NCBI RefSeq assembly: GCF_030936135.1
Contig: NC_082632.1
Location: forward strand, 186,001-250,000
DNA from: Gavia stellata
Lineage: Eukaryota > Chordata > Aves > Gaviiformes > Gaviidae
Direction of reading: 5' to 3'
Length of the DNA stretch: 64,000 nt
Of this stretch, positions 1-12,200 are shown in pieces; within the stretch, counting starts at the first letter, position 1; each line of letters opens with the position of its first letter. Made by a program: the position numbers and the translations under genes. The notes beneath the pieces are model-generated. The model saw only the letters and a list, made by a program, of their open reading frames with translations. It was not told the origin of the DNA and did not search any database.

Positions 1-52
1 GGGGGTCCCCATACTTTGGGGTCTCACGCCACGCTTTCCTCCCCCCCGCCAG

Positions 53-3000
53 CAGGGAAAGCCCCCCAGCGAGGACGAGGCCGAAGGCTCCGATGAGGAT
101 GCGCGGCCCAAGGGAGGGAAGGTGAGGGGCAGGGCAAACCCGGGCGCCTGGATCCTCTTTGGTGGGGAATGGGTGTCTGACCCACTCCCCCCATTTCCCC
201 CCCCCCACCCCAGAACAAGTTCGCGGCTCTGCACGATGACGATGAGGAGGAGGAGGAAGATGAGGCCGAAGAGCCCCGGAAGGGCAGCGAGCCCGTGAGT
301 CCCCTGGGATGGGGGGGAGGGGAGAGCCCCCCGGATGCCTGGGGCTGACGGGGGACGGGGGGACGTGTCCCCTGTCACAGCACGAGGAGGAGGAGGCCGG
401 GAGGAAGGCCGAGCCCGACGCCCGCGTCAGCAAGAAGGACAAGAAGAAGATGAAGAAGCAGGTGGGGGGGCGGAGCCTGGCCTTGAAGGGGCGTGGCTTA
501 GTGCCAAGGGGCGTGGCTTAGCGCCAAGGGGCGTGGCTTAGCGCTGACACGCCCCTCCTTTCTCCCCCCCCCCCCAAGATGGAGTACGAGCGGCAGGTCG
601 CCACCATGAAGGCAGCGGCGGCGGCGGGCGAGAACGACTTCTCGGTGTCGCAGGCCGAGCTCTCCTCCCGGCAGGCCATGCTGGAGAACGCCTCCGACAT
701 CAAGGTGACCCCCAAAACCCCCTGGGACCCCCCCAAAAAACTCCCCCGAATCACCCCAACAACCCCCAAAGTCCACCCAGGTGGTGTCTACCTCCCCCCG
801 TCTTGGTGAGGTGGTTTCTCCCGTGTGTCCCCCTGTATCAGAGAAGTGGTATCTTCCATCCCTCAGTAGGCTGCACGGTTGTACTGGGCAATGGGCCACA
901 CCATTTGGGGAAGGGGGGGAACTGGGCCACGCCATTATACTGGGGAAGGGGGAACTGGGTCATCCCATTATAGCGAGAAATGGGGGAAGTCAGTCACACC
1001 ATTATACTGGGAAAGGGGGGAACTGGATCATACCATTATAGTGGGAAATGGGGGAACTCAATCACACTATTGTACTGGGAAAAGGGGGAATGGGGTCATA
1101 CCATTATACTGGGGAAGGGGGAACTGGATCATACCATTATAGTGGGAAATGGGGGATCTTGGTCACACCATTATACTGGGAAAGGGGGGAACTGGATCAT
1201 ACTATTATAGAGCAAAATGGGGGAACTGGGTCACACCATTGTACTGGAAAAAGGGGGAACTGGATCATACCATTATAGTGGGAAATAGGGGAACTCAATC
1301 ACACTATTGTACTGGGAAAAAGGGGAATGGGGTCATACCATTATACTGGGAAAGGCGGGAAGTGGATCATACTATTATAGAGCAAAATAAGGGAACTGGA
1401 TCACACCATTATACTGGGAAAAGGGAGAACTGGATTGTACCATTATAGTGCAAAATGGGGGAACCCAGTCACACCATTATACTGGGAAAAGGGGGAATGG
1501 GTTCATACCATTATAGTGGGAAGTGGGGGATCTGGGTCACACTGTTATACCAGGGAAACTGGGAATTGGGTTGAGCCATTATACTGGGGAAGGGGGGGGA
1601 TTGGGTCATACCATTGCCTTAGAAAATGGGGTGAACTGGACCACACCATTATACTGGGAAAGGGGGGGGACTGGCCCACACCATTGTATTGGGGCAGGGG
1701 GCGGAACTGGGCCATACTGTTATACTGGGGAAAGGCAGTGCTGGGCCGGGGATGGGGTCAGGGAGCCGTGGGGGGCTTTGGGGGGACCGTGAGGGGGGTC
1801 AGGGGGCCCCCCCATTACCCCGGGGGGGTCCCTGACCTCACCCTTACCCATCGCAGCTGGAGAAGTTCAGCATCTCAGCCCATGGGAAGGAGCTCTACGT
1901 CAACGCCGACCTCTACATCGTGGCCGGGCGCCGCTACGGCCTCGTGGGACCCAACGGGTGGGTGCCCCCCACCTTGGGGAGGGGCTGTGCGGGGCGAGGG
2001 GGGGTGTTACACCACCCACACACCCCCCCCCCCAGCAGCGTTTAACCCCTCGTTTGCCGGCAGGAAGGGGAAGTCGACGCTGCTGAAGCACATCGCGAAC
2101 CGGGCGCTGAGCATCCCCCCCAACATCGACGTGCTGCTCTGCGAACAAGGTGCGCCCAGGGGGTCCGGGGGGGTCTCCTGGGTGCTTAGGTCCCCCCAAA
2201 ACATCTGAGACACCCCCCCCCCCAAAAAAACCACCTTCCCTGTCCCCCAGAGGTGGTGGCGGATGAAACGCCGGCGGTGCAGGCGGTGCTGCGCGCCGAC
2301 ACCAAACGACTCCGGCTCCTGGAGGAGGAGAAACGGCTGCAGGCGATGCTGGAGGGGGGTGACGACGCGGCCGCCGAGCGCCTGGAGAAGGTACAGGGAC
2401 ACTTGGGGACATTGGGGACCCCTTGAGGACCCCCCAAAATTACACCCCCCCATCCCTGTAGGTGTACGAGGAGCTGCGGGCCATCGGGGCGGCTGCCGCC
2501 GAGGCCAAGGCGCGGCGTATCCTGGCCGGTCTTGGCTTCAATCCCGAAATGCAGAACAGAGCTACCAGGAAATTCTCCGGTGGGTGGCGGATGAGGGTGT
2601 CCCTGGCCCGGTAAGTGGTGGGGGGGGACATTGGGGGGGTGACAGAGGTGGCTGGGACCCGCTGGTGACATCGGTGTCACCTCAGGGCCTTGTTTATGGA
2701 GCCGACGTTGCTGATGTTGGATGAACCCACCAACCACCTCGACCTCAACGCCGTCATTTGGCTCAACAAGTGGGGACGGGGGGGACAAGGGGGGGGACAA
2801 GGGACAAGGGGGGGGGTCCTGGGGTGTTGCCGAGGGGCGGTGTCCCCGAGGTGGGGGTGTCACTGAAGTGGGGTGTCCCCAAGACTTGGGGGGGGGGGGG
2901 CGGCTCTGGGGATGGGGGGTTGTATGCCGGTGGGGTGTCCCCAGGGGGGGGCTGTCCCCAAGGCAGGGGTGTCCCCAGGGTGGGGGTGTCCCCAGAGGAG

Positions 3001-6000
3001 AATGTCCTGCATAGTTTGAGGTGTCCCTAAAGTGGGGGTGTCCCTAAGTTGGGGGTGTCCCGAAGGGAGTTTGTCCTCCACGATCTGAGCTGTCCCCAAG
3101 GCAGGAGGGTGTCCCCAAAGCGGGGTGTGCTGCCAGGCATGTCCCCAAGACGTGATTCCCCTACGGAGCAGGGGGTTGTCCCCACGCTGGGGGTTGTCCC
3201 GCAGCCGGTTTGTCCCCTCAACATCCCCCCCCCGATGTCCCCGTGTCCCTTCTCCAGCTACTTGCAGACCTGGAAGAAGACGCTGCTGGTGGTGTCGCAC
3301 GACCAAGGTTTCCTCGATGACGTCTGCACCGACATCATCCACCTCGACGCTCAGCGCCTCTTCTACTACCGCGGCAACTACAGTGCGTGGGCCGGGGGGG
3401 GCAAATTAGGGGGAGCTGGAGCAATTATGGGGGGTTAATTCCTCTCCTCGGCCCTCCCCGATGTCCCCCCCCTTGTCCCCCGCAGTGACATTCAAGAAAA
3501 TGTACCAGCAGAAGCAGAAGGAGCTGCTCAAACAGTTTGAGAAACAGGAGAAGAAGCTCCGCGACCTCAAGGCCGGCGGCAAGTCCACCAAGCAGGCGGT
3601 GAGCGAGGGGAGATCCCTCTGGGATCCGCTCCCTTGGGATCCGCTCCCCCCTAGGATCACTGTAGGGATCTAGAGGGATCTGGGGGCAGGATACACCCCC
3701 CCGGGTGCCCCTGAGGGGGGTTAGTGGGGCCGTTATTTCATGGGAGTCCCCACGGTTGGATCCCACCGCGCGGCCCAGCTCCTAGAAGGGATCCGGTGAT
3801 GGGTGTTGACAGATCCCAGAGTGGATCCCTGAGCGGATCCCTGAGCGGATCCCCCCCCTCCACCCTCAGGAGAAGCAGACGAAGGAGGCGCTGACGCGAA
3901 AGCAGCAGAAGTGCCGGCGGCGGACGGCGGCGGAGGAGGCGGCCGAGGCCCCGGAGCTGCTGAAGAGACCCCGGGAATACACCGTCCGCTTCACCTTCCC
4001 CAACCCGCCCCCCCTCAGCCCCCCCATCCTCGGCCTCCACGGTACGCCGGGGGGGCGGGGGGCAACGCGGGGGGGGGCTGTGGGGCACTGGGGGGATGGT
4101 TTAGGGGGTATTTGGGGGAGTTACGGGGTGGTTGGGGGGCAGGTGGGGCGCTGAGGGGGTGTTAAGGGGTAATTTCACGGGATGTGTGGTGCTGGGGGGG
4201 GGTTATGGGGCTTGGGGGGGGGCAGGGGCCACTGGGGGGGGCAGGAGGTATTTGGGGGGTGTCTGGGGCCCCCCCCCCAGCTCAGCTTCCCCCCCACTAC
4301 AGGTGTCGACTTTGGTTACGAGGGGCAGGAGCTGCTTTTCCGCAACCTCGACTTTGGCATCGACATGGAGTCGCGGGGTGAGACCCTACATAAACGGTGG
4401 CGGTGGGGGGGGCCCTACAATAACAGGGGGGGCCCCCAGGAGACCCTACAATAACACAGGTCACCGGAGGGGCCCCCCCCCTTCTTTTTCTCCCCTCCCC
4501 AGTTTGCATCGTGGGCCCCAACGGCGTGGGGAAGAGCACGCTGCTGCAGCTGCTCACCGGACAGCTGACGCCGGTAGGGACCCCCCCCAAAAAATATGGG
4601 GGTACACCTCCAAAACAGGGTGGAGGGGGTGCAGGGAGCGGGGTGTCTCGATTTGGGGGGGCTCCTCTGGGTTTTGGGGCTCCCCCCTGGATATTTCGGG
4701 AGCCCTCGGAGGCGGGGACACACACACACGACCCTACAATAACAACCCCTCGGGGTTTGGGGTGTCCCCCAGGATTTGGGGTGCTGGGGAGGGGGTGTTG
4801 GGGTGCTCCCAGGGGTTTGGGGTCCCCCCTGGGCTGGGGAGGGGGTGCGGGGGGTGGATTTTGGGGTGCCCCCCCCCCCCCAACACGGCTCTTTTGCAGA
4901 CGCGGGGGCAGATGCGCAGGAACCACCGGCTGGTGAGAGCGAGGGGGCGTGGCCTCTGAAAGGGGCGGGGCTTAAGGCTGGGGCGGGGCTTAAGTGGGAC
5001 CTGGGAAGGGGGCGGGGCTTTGAGCTGGGGGAGGGGCTTCTACAGGGGGTGGGGCTTGAGGGGAGTGGGTGGAGCTTTGTGGTGGGTGCATGGGTTGGTG
5101 GGTGGGGCTGTGGGAAAGGGGTGTGGCCAGCAGGGGGTGTGGTCTCCATCCCAGGGGAGTGGCTCCTACTACTAGGGGGCGTGGAGTCTCTGGGTGGGGG
5201 TGTGGCCTGGTGGGGGCGTGGCTTCCCACCCGGGGGGCGTGGCTTCCCACCCGGGGGTGTGGGCTCACCCCTGCACCAGGCTGTTCCATGCCGCAAAGGG
5301 GGGGGGGGGTAATCCCAGGGGCGTGTCCCGTGGGCGTGGCTGGTGGGCGTGCCCTGACCCTGACCCCGCCCTCCCCTCGCAGAAAGTGGGCTTCTTCAAC
5401 CAGCAAGCGGCCGAGCAGCTGCGGCTGGAGGAGACGGCGGCCGAGTACCTGCAGCGCGGCTTCAACCTGCCCCACCAGGACGCCCGCAAGTGCCTGGGCC
5501 GCTTCGGGCTGGAGGGACACGCCCACACCCTCCAGATCGCCAAGCTCTCGGGTGGGAGGGCGGGGCCAGCGCCGGGGGGGCGGGGCCAGCGCCGGGGGGG
5601 CGGGGCCAGCACCAGGGGGGCGGGGGTCTGGGCTGTTGGTGCCTCAAAGGGCTGCTACTGCGGGGGGGGTGGGTGGGGCTGGTGTGTGGGCGGGGTCTTG
5701 GTGAGAGGGCGGGGCCAGCACCTGGGAGGCGGGCTGCCATTGGGGGCGTGGCCAGCGCCGGGGGGGCGGGGTCTGGGCTGTTGGTGCCTCAAAGGGCTGC
5801 TACTGTGGGGGGGGGGGTGGGGCTGGTGTGTGGGCGGGGTCTTGGTGGGAGGGCGTGGCCAGCGCCTGGGAGGCGGGCTGCCATTGAGGGGAGGGGGCGT
5901 GGCCTCCTAATGGGGGGCGGGGCCAGCGCCGGGGGGGCGGGGACTGGGCTGTTGGTGCCTGAAAGGGCTGCTACTATGAGGGGGGGTGGTTGGGGCTGGT

Positions 6001-6934
6001 GTGTGGGCGGGGTCTCGGTGGGAGGGCGTGGCCAGCGCCTGGGAGGCGGGCTGCCATTGAGGGGAGGGGGCGTGGCCTCCTAAGGGGGGGCGGAGCCAGC
6101 GCCTGGGGGCGGGGCATGCACTTCAAGGGACGCATGTGCCTCTCAAGGGCAGGGGCTGACAGTGCGGGGGCGGAGCCTCCTTTCTGGGGGCGGGGCCACT
6201 TGGGGGAGTGGCCTGACCCTGAGAGGGGTGGATCCTCCTGCCAGGGGGAGGGGCTAGTTGCTGTGGGGGCGGGGCTTTGCCAGGCTTCTGAAGGGGGTGG
6301 GGTTGAGGAGGGGCGGGGCCTGGGAGCGTGGGCGGGGCCAAGAGGCAGAAGGCCGTGGCGGGCGAAGGGCTGTGTGTTATTGACGGGGCTGGGAGCCTAT
6401 GGGGGAGGGGGGGCGGGGCAGCCCAGGCTAAGCCCCGCCCCTTCCCCGCAGGGGGGCAGAAGGCCCGGGTGGTGTTTGCCGAGCTGGCCTGCCGCGAGCC
6501 CGACGTCCTCATCCTGGTGAGCGGGCGGGGCGGAGGGGCGGGGCAGCCGGACGCCTGGGTCGTCCCCTCCCCCCTCACCCGCCCCTCCCCCCCTCCCCTC
6601 CCCTCCCCCACGCCAGGACGAACCCACCAACAACCTGGACATCGAATCCATCGACGCTTTGGCCGACGCCATCAACGACTACCGGGGAGGTACGGCGGGG
6701 GCGGGGGCTGGTGGGAAAGGGGCGGGGTCGGCGTGACGTCATCGCCCACCTCACCGTGACCTCACAGCCGTCATCGTGGTGAGCCACGACGCCCGCCTGA
6801 TCACGGAGACGGGCTGCCAGCTGTGGGTGGTGGAGGAGCAGGGCCTCAGCCAGATCGACGGCGACTTTGACGACTACAAGCGGGAGGTGCTGGAGGCGCT
6901 GGGGGAGGTGGTCATCAACCGCCCCCGCGAGTGA
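53..6934 (+). CDS. ABCF1: ABCF1, ATP-binding cassette subfamily F member 1 (5' part outside window)
   Basis: Soluble twin-ATPase ABC protein that in vertebrates binds eIF2 and ribosomes and promotes translation initiation; it has no membrane segments. Nineteen exons read as 53-121, 214-294, 381-461, 579-704, 1857-1957, 2064-2149, 2251-2390, 2462-2610, 2686-2769, 3258-3382, 3486-3598, 3870-4041, 4303-4377, 4503-4573, 4900-4932, 5383-5551, 6452-6516, 6617-6689 and 6768-6934. They sum to 1980 nt in one frame (659 aa plus stop); the mammalian protein is about 845 aa, so the start and N-terminal exons lie upstream. The first exons encode the acidic and lysine-rich low-complexity domain, then SVSQAE and [13 protein letters not shown]. 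ATPase 1 has Walker A GPNGKGKST, signature [12 protein letters not shown], Walker [13 protein letters not shown] and VSHDQ. ATPase 2 has [34 protein letters not shown] and VSHD. The gene is tail to tail with PPP1R10, as in mammals. The first exon could start at 56 instead of 53. Confidence 0.97.
889..1735. repeat. Minisatellite in ABCF1 intron
   Basis: About 25 imperfect copies of a 33-35 bp unit containing CATACCATTATACTGGGAAA followed by GGGGGAACTGG. It fills most of the intron between the exons ending at 704 and starting at 1857. Long reading frames through it are artefacts of the repeat. Confidence 0.93.
2765..3230. repeat. GTCCCC-rich irregular repeat in ABCF1 intron
   Basis: Degenerate tandem copies of a GGGGTGTCCCCAAG-type motif, starting directly after the exon ending at 2769 and stopping just before the exon at 3258. 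Copy length varies from about 20 to 40 bp. Confidence 0.75.
3600..3860. repeat. GGATC-rich intronic sequence
   Basis: The ABCF1 intron between 3598 and 3870 has clusters of GGGATCCGCTCCC and GAGCGGATCCCT motifs, repeated three or four times at each end. No other feature is visible. Confidence 0.5.
4933..6120. repeat. GGGGCGTGGC/GGGGCGGGGC-rich repeat in two ABCF1 introns
   Basis: The introns on both sides of exon 5383-5551 consist of G-rich units such as GGGGGCGTGGCTTCCCACCC and GGGCGGGGCCAGCGCCGGGG. In 5555-6110 a longer unit (roughly 155-195 bp, including TGTTGGTGCCT and AAAGGGCTGCTACT) occurs three times. GGGCGTGG and GGGCGGGG match Sp1/KLF sites, but here they look like repeat filler. 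Confidence 0.8.
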
Positions 6935-6974
6935 GGGGGGGCGGGGCAACATCTGCACCCCTCCCCCCCCCGGT

Positions 6975-6980
6975 AATAAA
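6975..6980 (+). promoter_or_regulatory. Poly(A) signal of ABCF1
   Basis: AATAAA lies 40 bases after the ABCF1 stop codon, which implies a very short 3' UTR. Confidence 0.85.
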
Positions 6981-7028
6981 GAGGAATGCTGCACCGATGG
7001 CTGGAAAGTGCTTTGATTTGGGGCTGCA

Positions 7029-7126
7029 GTCAGTAGGTTCCAGAGTGAACGCTAGCAGTAGGTTCCAGAGGGAACGCTACCGTAAGTTCCAGAGTGAACG
7101 CCATCAGTAGGTTCCAGAGTGAACGT
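7029..7126. repeat. Short 25-bp tandem repeat between ABCF1 and PPP1R10
   Basis: Four near-identical copies of a 25-bp unit containing AGGTTCCAGAGTGAACGC. It lies between the poly(A) signals of the two convergent genes. Confidence 0.85.
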
Positions 7127-7499
7127 GTAACAAACACCACCAGCGCTGACAGCAGCAGCTCCACCTCTTTTTTTTTTTCCACCAGTTTATTATTAATGTA
7201 CAAAATATACAAAAGGGGGAGGGGCGGGCGCGGGGCCCCTCCCCCGGCCAAGTTTTCACAGAAAACAGCATCCGGCGCAACCCCCCCCCAACCCCTCCCC
7301 CCCCCCCCAAAATAATCCCCACCCCCCCCCAGCGGCGCAGCCCCGGGCGGCGGCGTGTCCCACGTGTGTGTGCGCGAGTGGGGGGTGCGACGGCCCCGGG
7401 CGCAAGGGGGGGGGGGGGTGGGATGGAGGGGGGTGGGGAAGGGGGGAGGGCTTTGGGGTCCCCCAAGTTGGGGGGTGTGGGGGAGGTGTTTGGCCCTGG

Positions 7500-9060
7500 G
7501 GGGAGGAAATCCCCCCCCCCCCCCCCCCCATGGGGGGGTAATTACCCCCCTCCTGAGGCAGTTTTTCGCTCTGGGGGGGGGGTAATTACCCCCCTCCCGA
7601 GGCAGTTTTTCACCCGGGGGGGGTATTTACACCCCACCAAGGGCTGTTTTACCCCCGGGGGGCTGTTCATGTCCCCCCCCCCGGGGGATTTTGGCCCCAG
7701 AACGGGGTAAATTTGGCCCCACCCGGGGGGAAATAACACCCTGAGAGGGGGCACTGATACCCCGGGGGGGGGATTTACACCCGGGGGGGGGGATTTATAC
7801 CCGGGGGGGGATTTATACCCGGGGGGGGGATTTACACCCGGGGGGGGGGGATTTGTAACCTGGCAGCAGCATTTTAACCCCGGGGGGGGGTAAATTAGTG
7901 TGCGGGGGGGTAGTTCCACCCTTCTGAGGGGGTATTTACCCCTCCTGTGCCCAGGAGGGGGGTATTAATACCCGGGGGGGGGTATTTACCCCGGGAGGGG
8001 CTGTTGGGGGGGGGGGGTCACCCTTCGGGGGGTCCAGCCCCCCTGCGGAGGGGGATTTACACCCCGTGGGTGGGGATTTACCCCCCCCGGGGGGTATTTC
8101 TGCCCCATAGCTGGGTATTTACCCCCCCAGGGGGTATTTATGTGCCGCTGGGGAGGCTTTACGCCCCCTAAGTGGGTATTTAAGCCCCGTGGGTGGGTAG
8201 TTCTGCCCCACAGCTGGGTATTTACCCCCCACCCTGGGGGGGTATTTATGTGCTGCTGGTGGGGGGGGAAGATTTACACCCCACAAGTGGGTATTTCTGC
8301 CCCATAGGTGGGTATTTCCACCCCTTGGGGGAGTATTTCTGCCTCACAGGGGGGTATTTACACCCCATAGATGGGTGTTTCTGCCCCATAGGTGGGTATT
8401 CACACTCGGAGGGGGGTATTTCTGCCCCACAGGGGGATATTTAGATGGGAAGGGGGTATTTCTGCCCCACAGATGGGTATTTAGATGGGGAGGAGGTATT
8501 TCTGCCCCATAGACAGGTATTTAAATGGAGAGAGGGTATTTCTGCCCCACAGACCGGTATTTCTGCACCATAGATGGGTATTTAGATGGGGAGGGGGCAT
8601 TTCTGCCCCATAGATGGGTATTTCTGCCCCATAGGTGGGTATTTCGATGGGGAGGGGGTATTTCTGCCCCATAGACAGGTATTTCTGCCCCATAGGTGGG
8701 TATTTAGATGGGGAGGGGGTATTTCTGCCCCATAAACAGGTATTTCTGCCCCACAGACCGGTATTTCTGCCCCATAGGTGGGTATTTAGATGGGGAGGGG
8801 GTATTTCTGCCCCATAAACAGGTATTTCTGCCCCACAGACCGGTATTTCTGCCCCATAGGTGGGTATTTAGATGGGGAGGGGGTATTTCTGCCCCATAGA
8901 CTGGTATTTCTGCCCCATAGGTGGGTATTTAGATGGGGAAGGGGTATTTCTGCCCCATAAACAGGTATTTCTGCCCCATAGACGGGTATTTAGATGGGGA
9001 GGGGGTATTTAGATGGGGAGGGGGTATTTCTGCCCCACAGAGGGGTATTTACACCCCTCG
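7500..9060. repeat. Minisatellite in PPP1R10 3' UTR
   Basis: Two related sub-blocks. 7540-8160 is built on GGGGGGTATTTACACCC with long G runs. 8160-9060 is built on GGTATTTCTGCCCCATAG alternating with GTATTTAGATGGGGAGGG, and is very homogeneous from 8480 onward. The shared core is GGGTATTT. Confidence 0.93.
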
Positions 9061-9170
9061 AGGGGGGGAATTTGCGCCCTGGGCCGGGAGGGGAGGAATT
9101 GAATTCAGCGCCGGGGGCATCACGGAGGCCTCACAGAAGCCATAAAAGTGGCGGCTGCAGCGCGAGTCTG

Positions 9171-9250
9171 AGAGGAGGAGGAGGAGGAGGAGGAAGGGCG
9201 GGAGGAGGAGGAGGAGGAGGAGGAGGAGGAGGCGGCGGCGCGGGAGGAAG
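9171..9250. repeat. (GGA)n simple repeat
   Basis: An almost pure GGA/GGC trinucleotide tract directly downstream of the PPP1R10 stop codon. Confidence 0.9.
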
Positions 9251-9264
9251 GGCGGCGGCGGGCG

Positions 9265-12200
9265 CTACGGCAGGGGCGGCCCGTTGACGCCGGGGTGGTA
9301 GAAGGCACAGTTGTTCTCGTACCTGCAGCTGCCCTTCAGCATGAAGTGGCGACAGACGGCGCGGCTCGACATGTCTGCGTGAGAGAAAAGGGGGGGGGAA
9401 GGCGCGTCAGGCGCCGGCGCCCCGGCCCCACGGCGGCCCCACGGCGGCCCCACGGCGGCAGCTCTGGGAGAAGTGGGTTGGGGGGGGGGGGGAGAGGGGA
9501 GTGGGGTGGGGAGGGAAATGGGGAGGGGGGTGTGGGGACACACACACAGAGGGGGGATCGGCTCCCGGCTTCGCTTGAAGGGGGAGTGGGGCAGCCGTGG
9601 GGCAGCAGTGGGCCCCACGGCGAAGCCCACCGGCCTGGCCCTAAGAGGTGGTGGGGAGTGGGTGCGTCTATGGGGCTGGGCCCCCTGCTATGGGGCAGCG
9701 GGGGAGCCCCGCAGCACCGCCATCTCTGTCCTAACTCTGGCTGAGTCTATGGGGCTGGCTCTGGCTGTGGGGATGAGCCCCATAGCGCCCCAATCCCTGT
9801 CCTGATGCCAGCTGTGGGGTGGCTGCACCTATGGGGCTGGCTCTGGCCGTGGGGATGAGCCCCATAGCGCCCCAATTCCTGCCCTACAGCCTGCTGTGGG
9901 GCGGCCGCGTCCCCTATGGGGCGGCTGCGAGCCCCATGACACCCTGACCCCTGCCCTGTCGCCTGGCTGTGGGGCTGGGCTGGTCCCTCTACACGGCCGT
10001 GGGGCAGCTGTGGGGCAGCGACAGACCCCCCACGGCACTTGAGCCCTGCCTTAGGAGCTGGGCTGGTCCCTCTGCGCGGCCGTGGGGCAGCCCCATAGAT
10101 GCTGAGCTCTTCCTTGCCCCCCCGGCTCTGTGCTGGAGCAGCTGTGGGGCAGAACACCCGGGGCCCGGCCCTGCCACGCTGTGGGGCAGCTGTGGGGTGC
10201 CAAGGCAGCTCCCAGCATGCCCTGCGGCCTGTTCTAGAGCTGGACTCCAACTCCCAGCGTGCCCTGCTGTGTGTTCTAGAGCCGGGCTGAGCTCCCATTG
10301 TGCCCTGCGGCCTGTTCTAGAGCCGGGGTGGAGCTCCCAGCGTGCCCCGCTGCCTGTTCTAGAGCCGGGCTGAGCTCCCAGTGTGCCCCGCTGCCTGTTC
10401 TAGAGCCGGGCTGAGCTCCCCGTGTGCTCTGCTGTGTGTTCTAGAGCCGAGGTTGAGCCCCCAGCATGCCCCACTGCCTGTTCTAGAGCCCTGTTCTAGA
10501 GCCGGGCTGAGCTCCCAGCATGCCCTGTGTGTTCTAGAGCTGGGTTTAGCTCCCAGTGTGCCCTGCCGTGTGTTCTAGAGCTGGGCTCCAACGCCCAGCA
10601 TGCCCCACTGCCTGTTCTAGAGCTGGGTTGAGCTCCCACCATGCCCTGCTGCCTGTTCTAGAGCCGGGCTGAGCTCCCAGCACACCCTGCTGTGTGTTCT
10701 AGAGCCCACTGCCTGTTCTGGAGCCGGGTTGCACTCCCAGCACGCCCGCTGCGTGTTCTAGAGCCGGGTTCAGCTTCCAGCACCCCTGCTGTGTGTTCTA
10801 GAGGCCGGTGTGTCCGCTGCCTGTTCTAGAGCTGGGTTGCACTCCCGGTGTGCTCCACTGCCTGTTCTAGAGCCGGGCTGAGCTCCCAGCACGCCCTGCT
10901 CTGTGTTCTAGAGCCCGGCACACCCACTGCGTGTTCTAGAGCTGGGTTGCCTCCTGGCGTGCCCACTGTGTGTTCTAGAGCCAGGCTGAGCTCCGAGCAC
11001 ACCCTGTGTGTTCTAGAGCTGGGTTTAGCTCCCAGTGGGCCCTGCTGTGTGTTCTAGAGCTAGGCTCCAACTCCCAGCATGCCCCACAGCCTGTTCTAGA
11101 GCTGGGTTTAGCTCCCAGCATGTCCTGTGGCCTGTTCCAGAGCTGGGCTCCAACTCCCGCCCGTTCTAGAGCTGGGTTGAGCTCCCAGCATGCCCTGCTG
11201 TGTGTTCTAGAGCCCATTGCCTGTTCTAGAGCTGGGCTGAGCTCCCAGCATGCCCTGCTGTGTGTTCTAGAGCCCAGTGTGCCCCACGGCCTGTTCTCGA
11301 GCCGGGCTGACCTCCCAGCACGCCCTGCTGTGTGTTCTAGAGCCTGCTGCCTGTTCTAGAGCCGGGTTGCGCTCCCAGTGTGCCCCGCTGTGCATTCTAG
11401 AGCCCGGCGTGCCCCACGGCCTGTTCTCGAGCCGGGCTGACCTCCCAGCACGCCCTGCTGTGTGTTCTAGAGCCCACTGCCTGTTCTAGAGCCGGGTTGC
11501 GCTCCTGGCACGCCCTACTGTGCGTTCTAGAGCCCGGCGTGCCCCACGGCCTGTTCTAGAGCCGGGCTGAGCACCCGGCGTGCCCCACGGCCCCGCCCCA
11601 CAGCTGCCCTGCGGCCCGGGGGGGGTTCCCTCTCTCCCAGCACGCCCCGCGGCCGCCGCGGAGGGGAGGGGGGGGGTTCTCCTCTGCCCCCCGCCCCGCC
11701 CTAGAGCCCCATGGGGGGCCGGCGCCAGTCGGGGCCTCGCCCCCAGGGCCCGGGGGGCTCGAGGGGCTGGAGGGGGTGGGGGGGGGGCTCCCCCCCCCGC
11801 CACCGGGGCAGGAAGGGCGGGGGGGGCGGGGGCGGGGAGGGGGCACCCACGGGCCCCTCCCAGCCGGGGCCGGGCCCCCCCCAGAGCCAGGCCCCACAGC
11901 CGCCGCCCCCCCCCCCCTCGCGAGGGAGGCGCCGGGGGGGGCCCTCCCCCCCCCCCGCATTTACCTCCTCCGTGGCCTCCGCCGTGGCCCCGGGGGTGTT
12001 CGCCGGGGTGGCCTCTGCCGTGCTCGCCGTGGCTACCGGGGGGCCCCCCCCTTGCGCCGCCGCCGCCATTTGGGGGGCCCCCGTTGCGCCCCCCCCCCTC
12101 CTCCACCGCCGCCGCGGCATCGGTACGGGGGTTCGGCACCGCTACGGCCGCGGGGGCGGTGAAAGGGGCCCCCCCCCGCGCATGCCGCCGCCGCCGCCGC

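Larger units (their letters stand above)
7186..9264 (-). other. PPP1R10 3' untranslated region
   Basis: On the minus strand the sequence after the PPP1R10 stop (9265-9267) runs to an AATAAA signal at 7186-7191, about 2.1 kb. No other minus-strand poly(A) signal was noticed between. Most of it is tandem repeat (7500-9060) plus a GGA-rich tract (9171-9250), so the repeat is probably transcribed into the mature mRNA. Confidence 0.6.
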
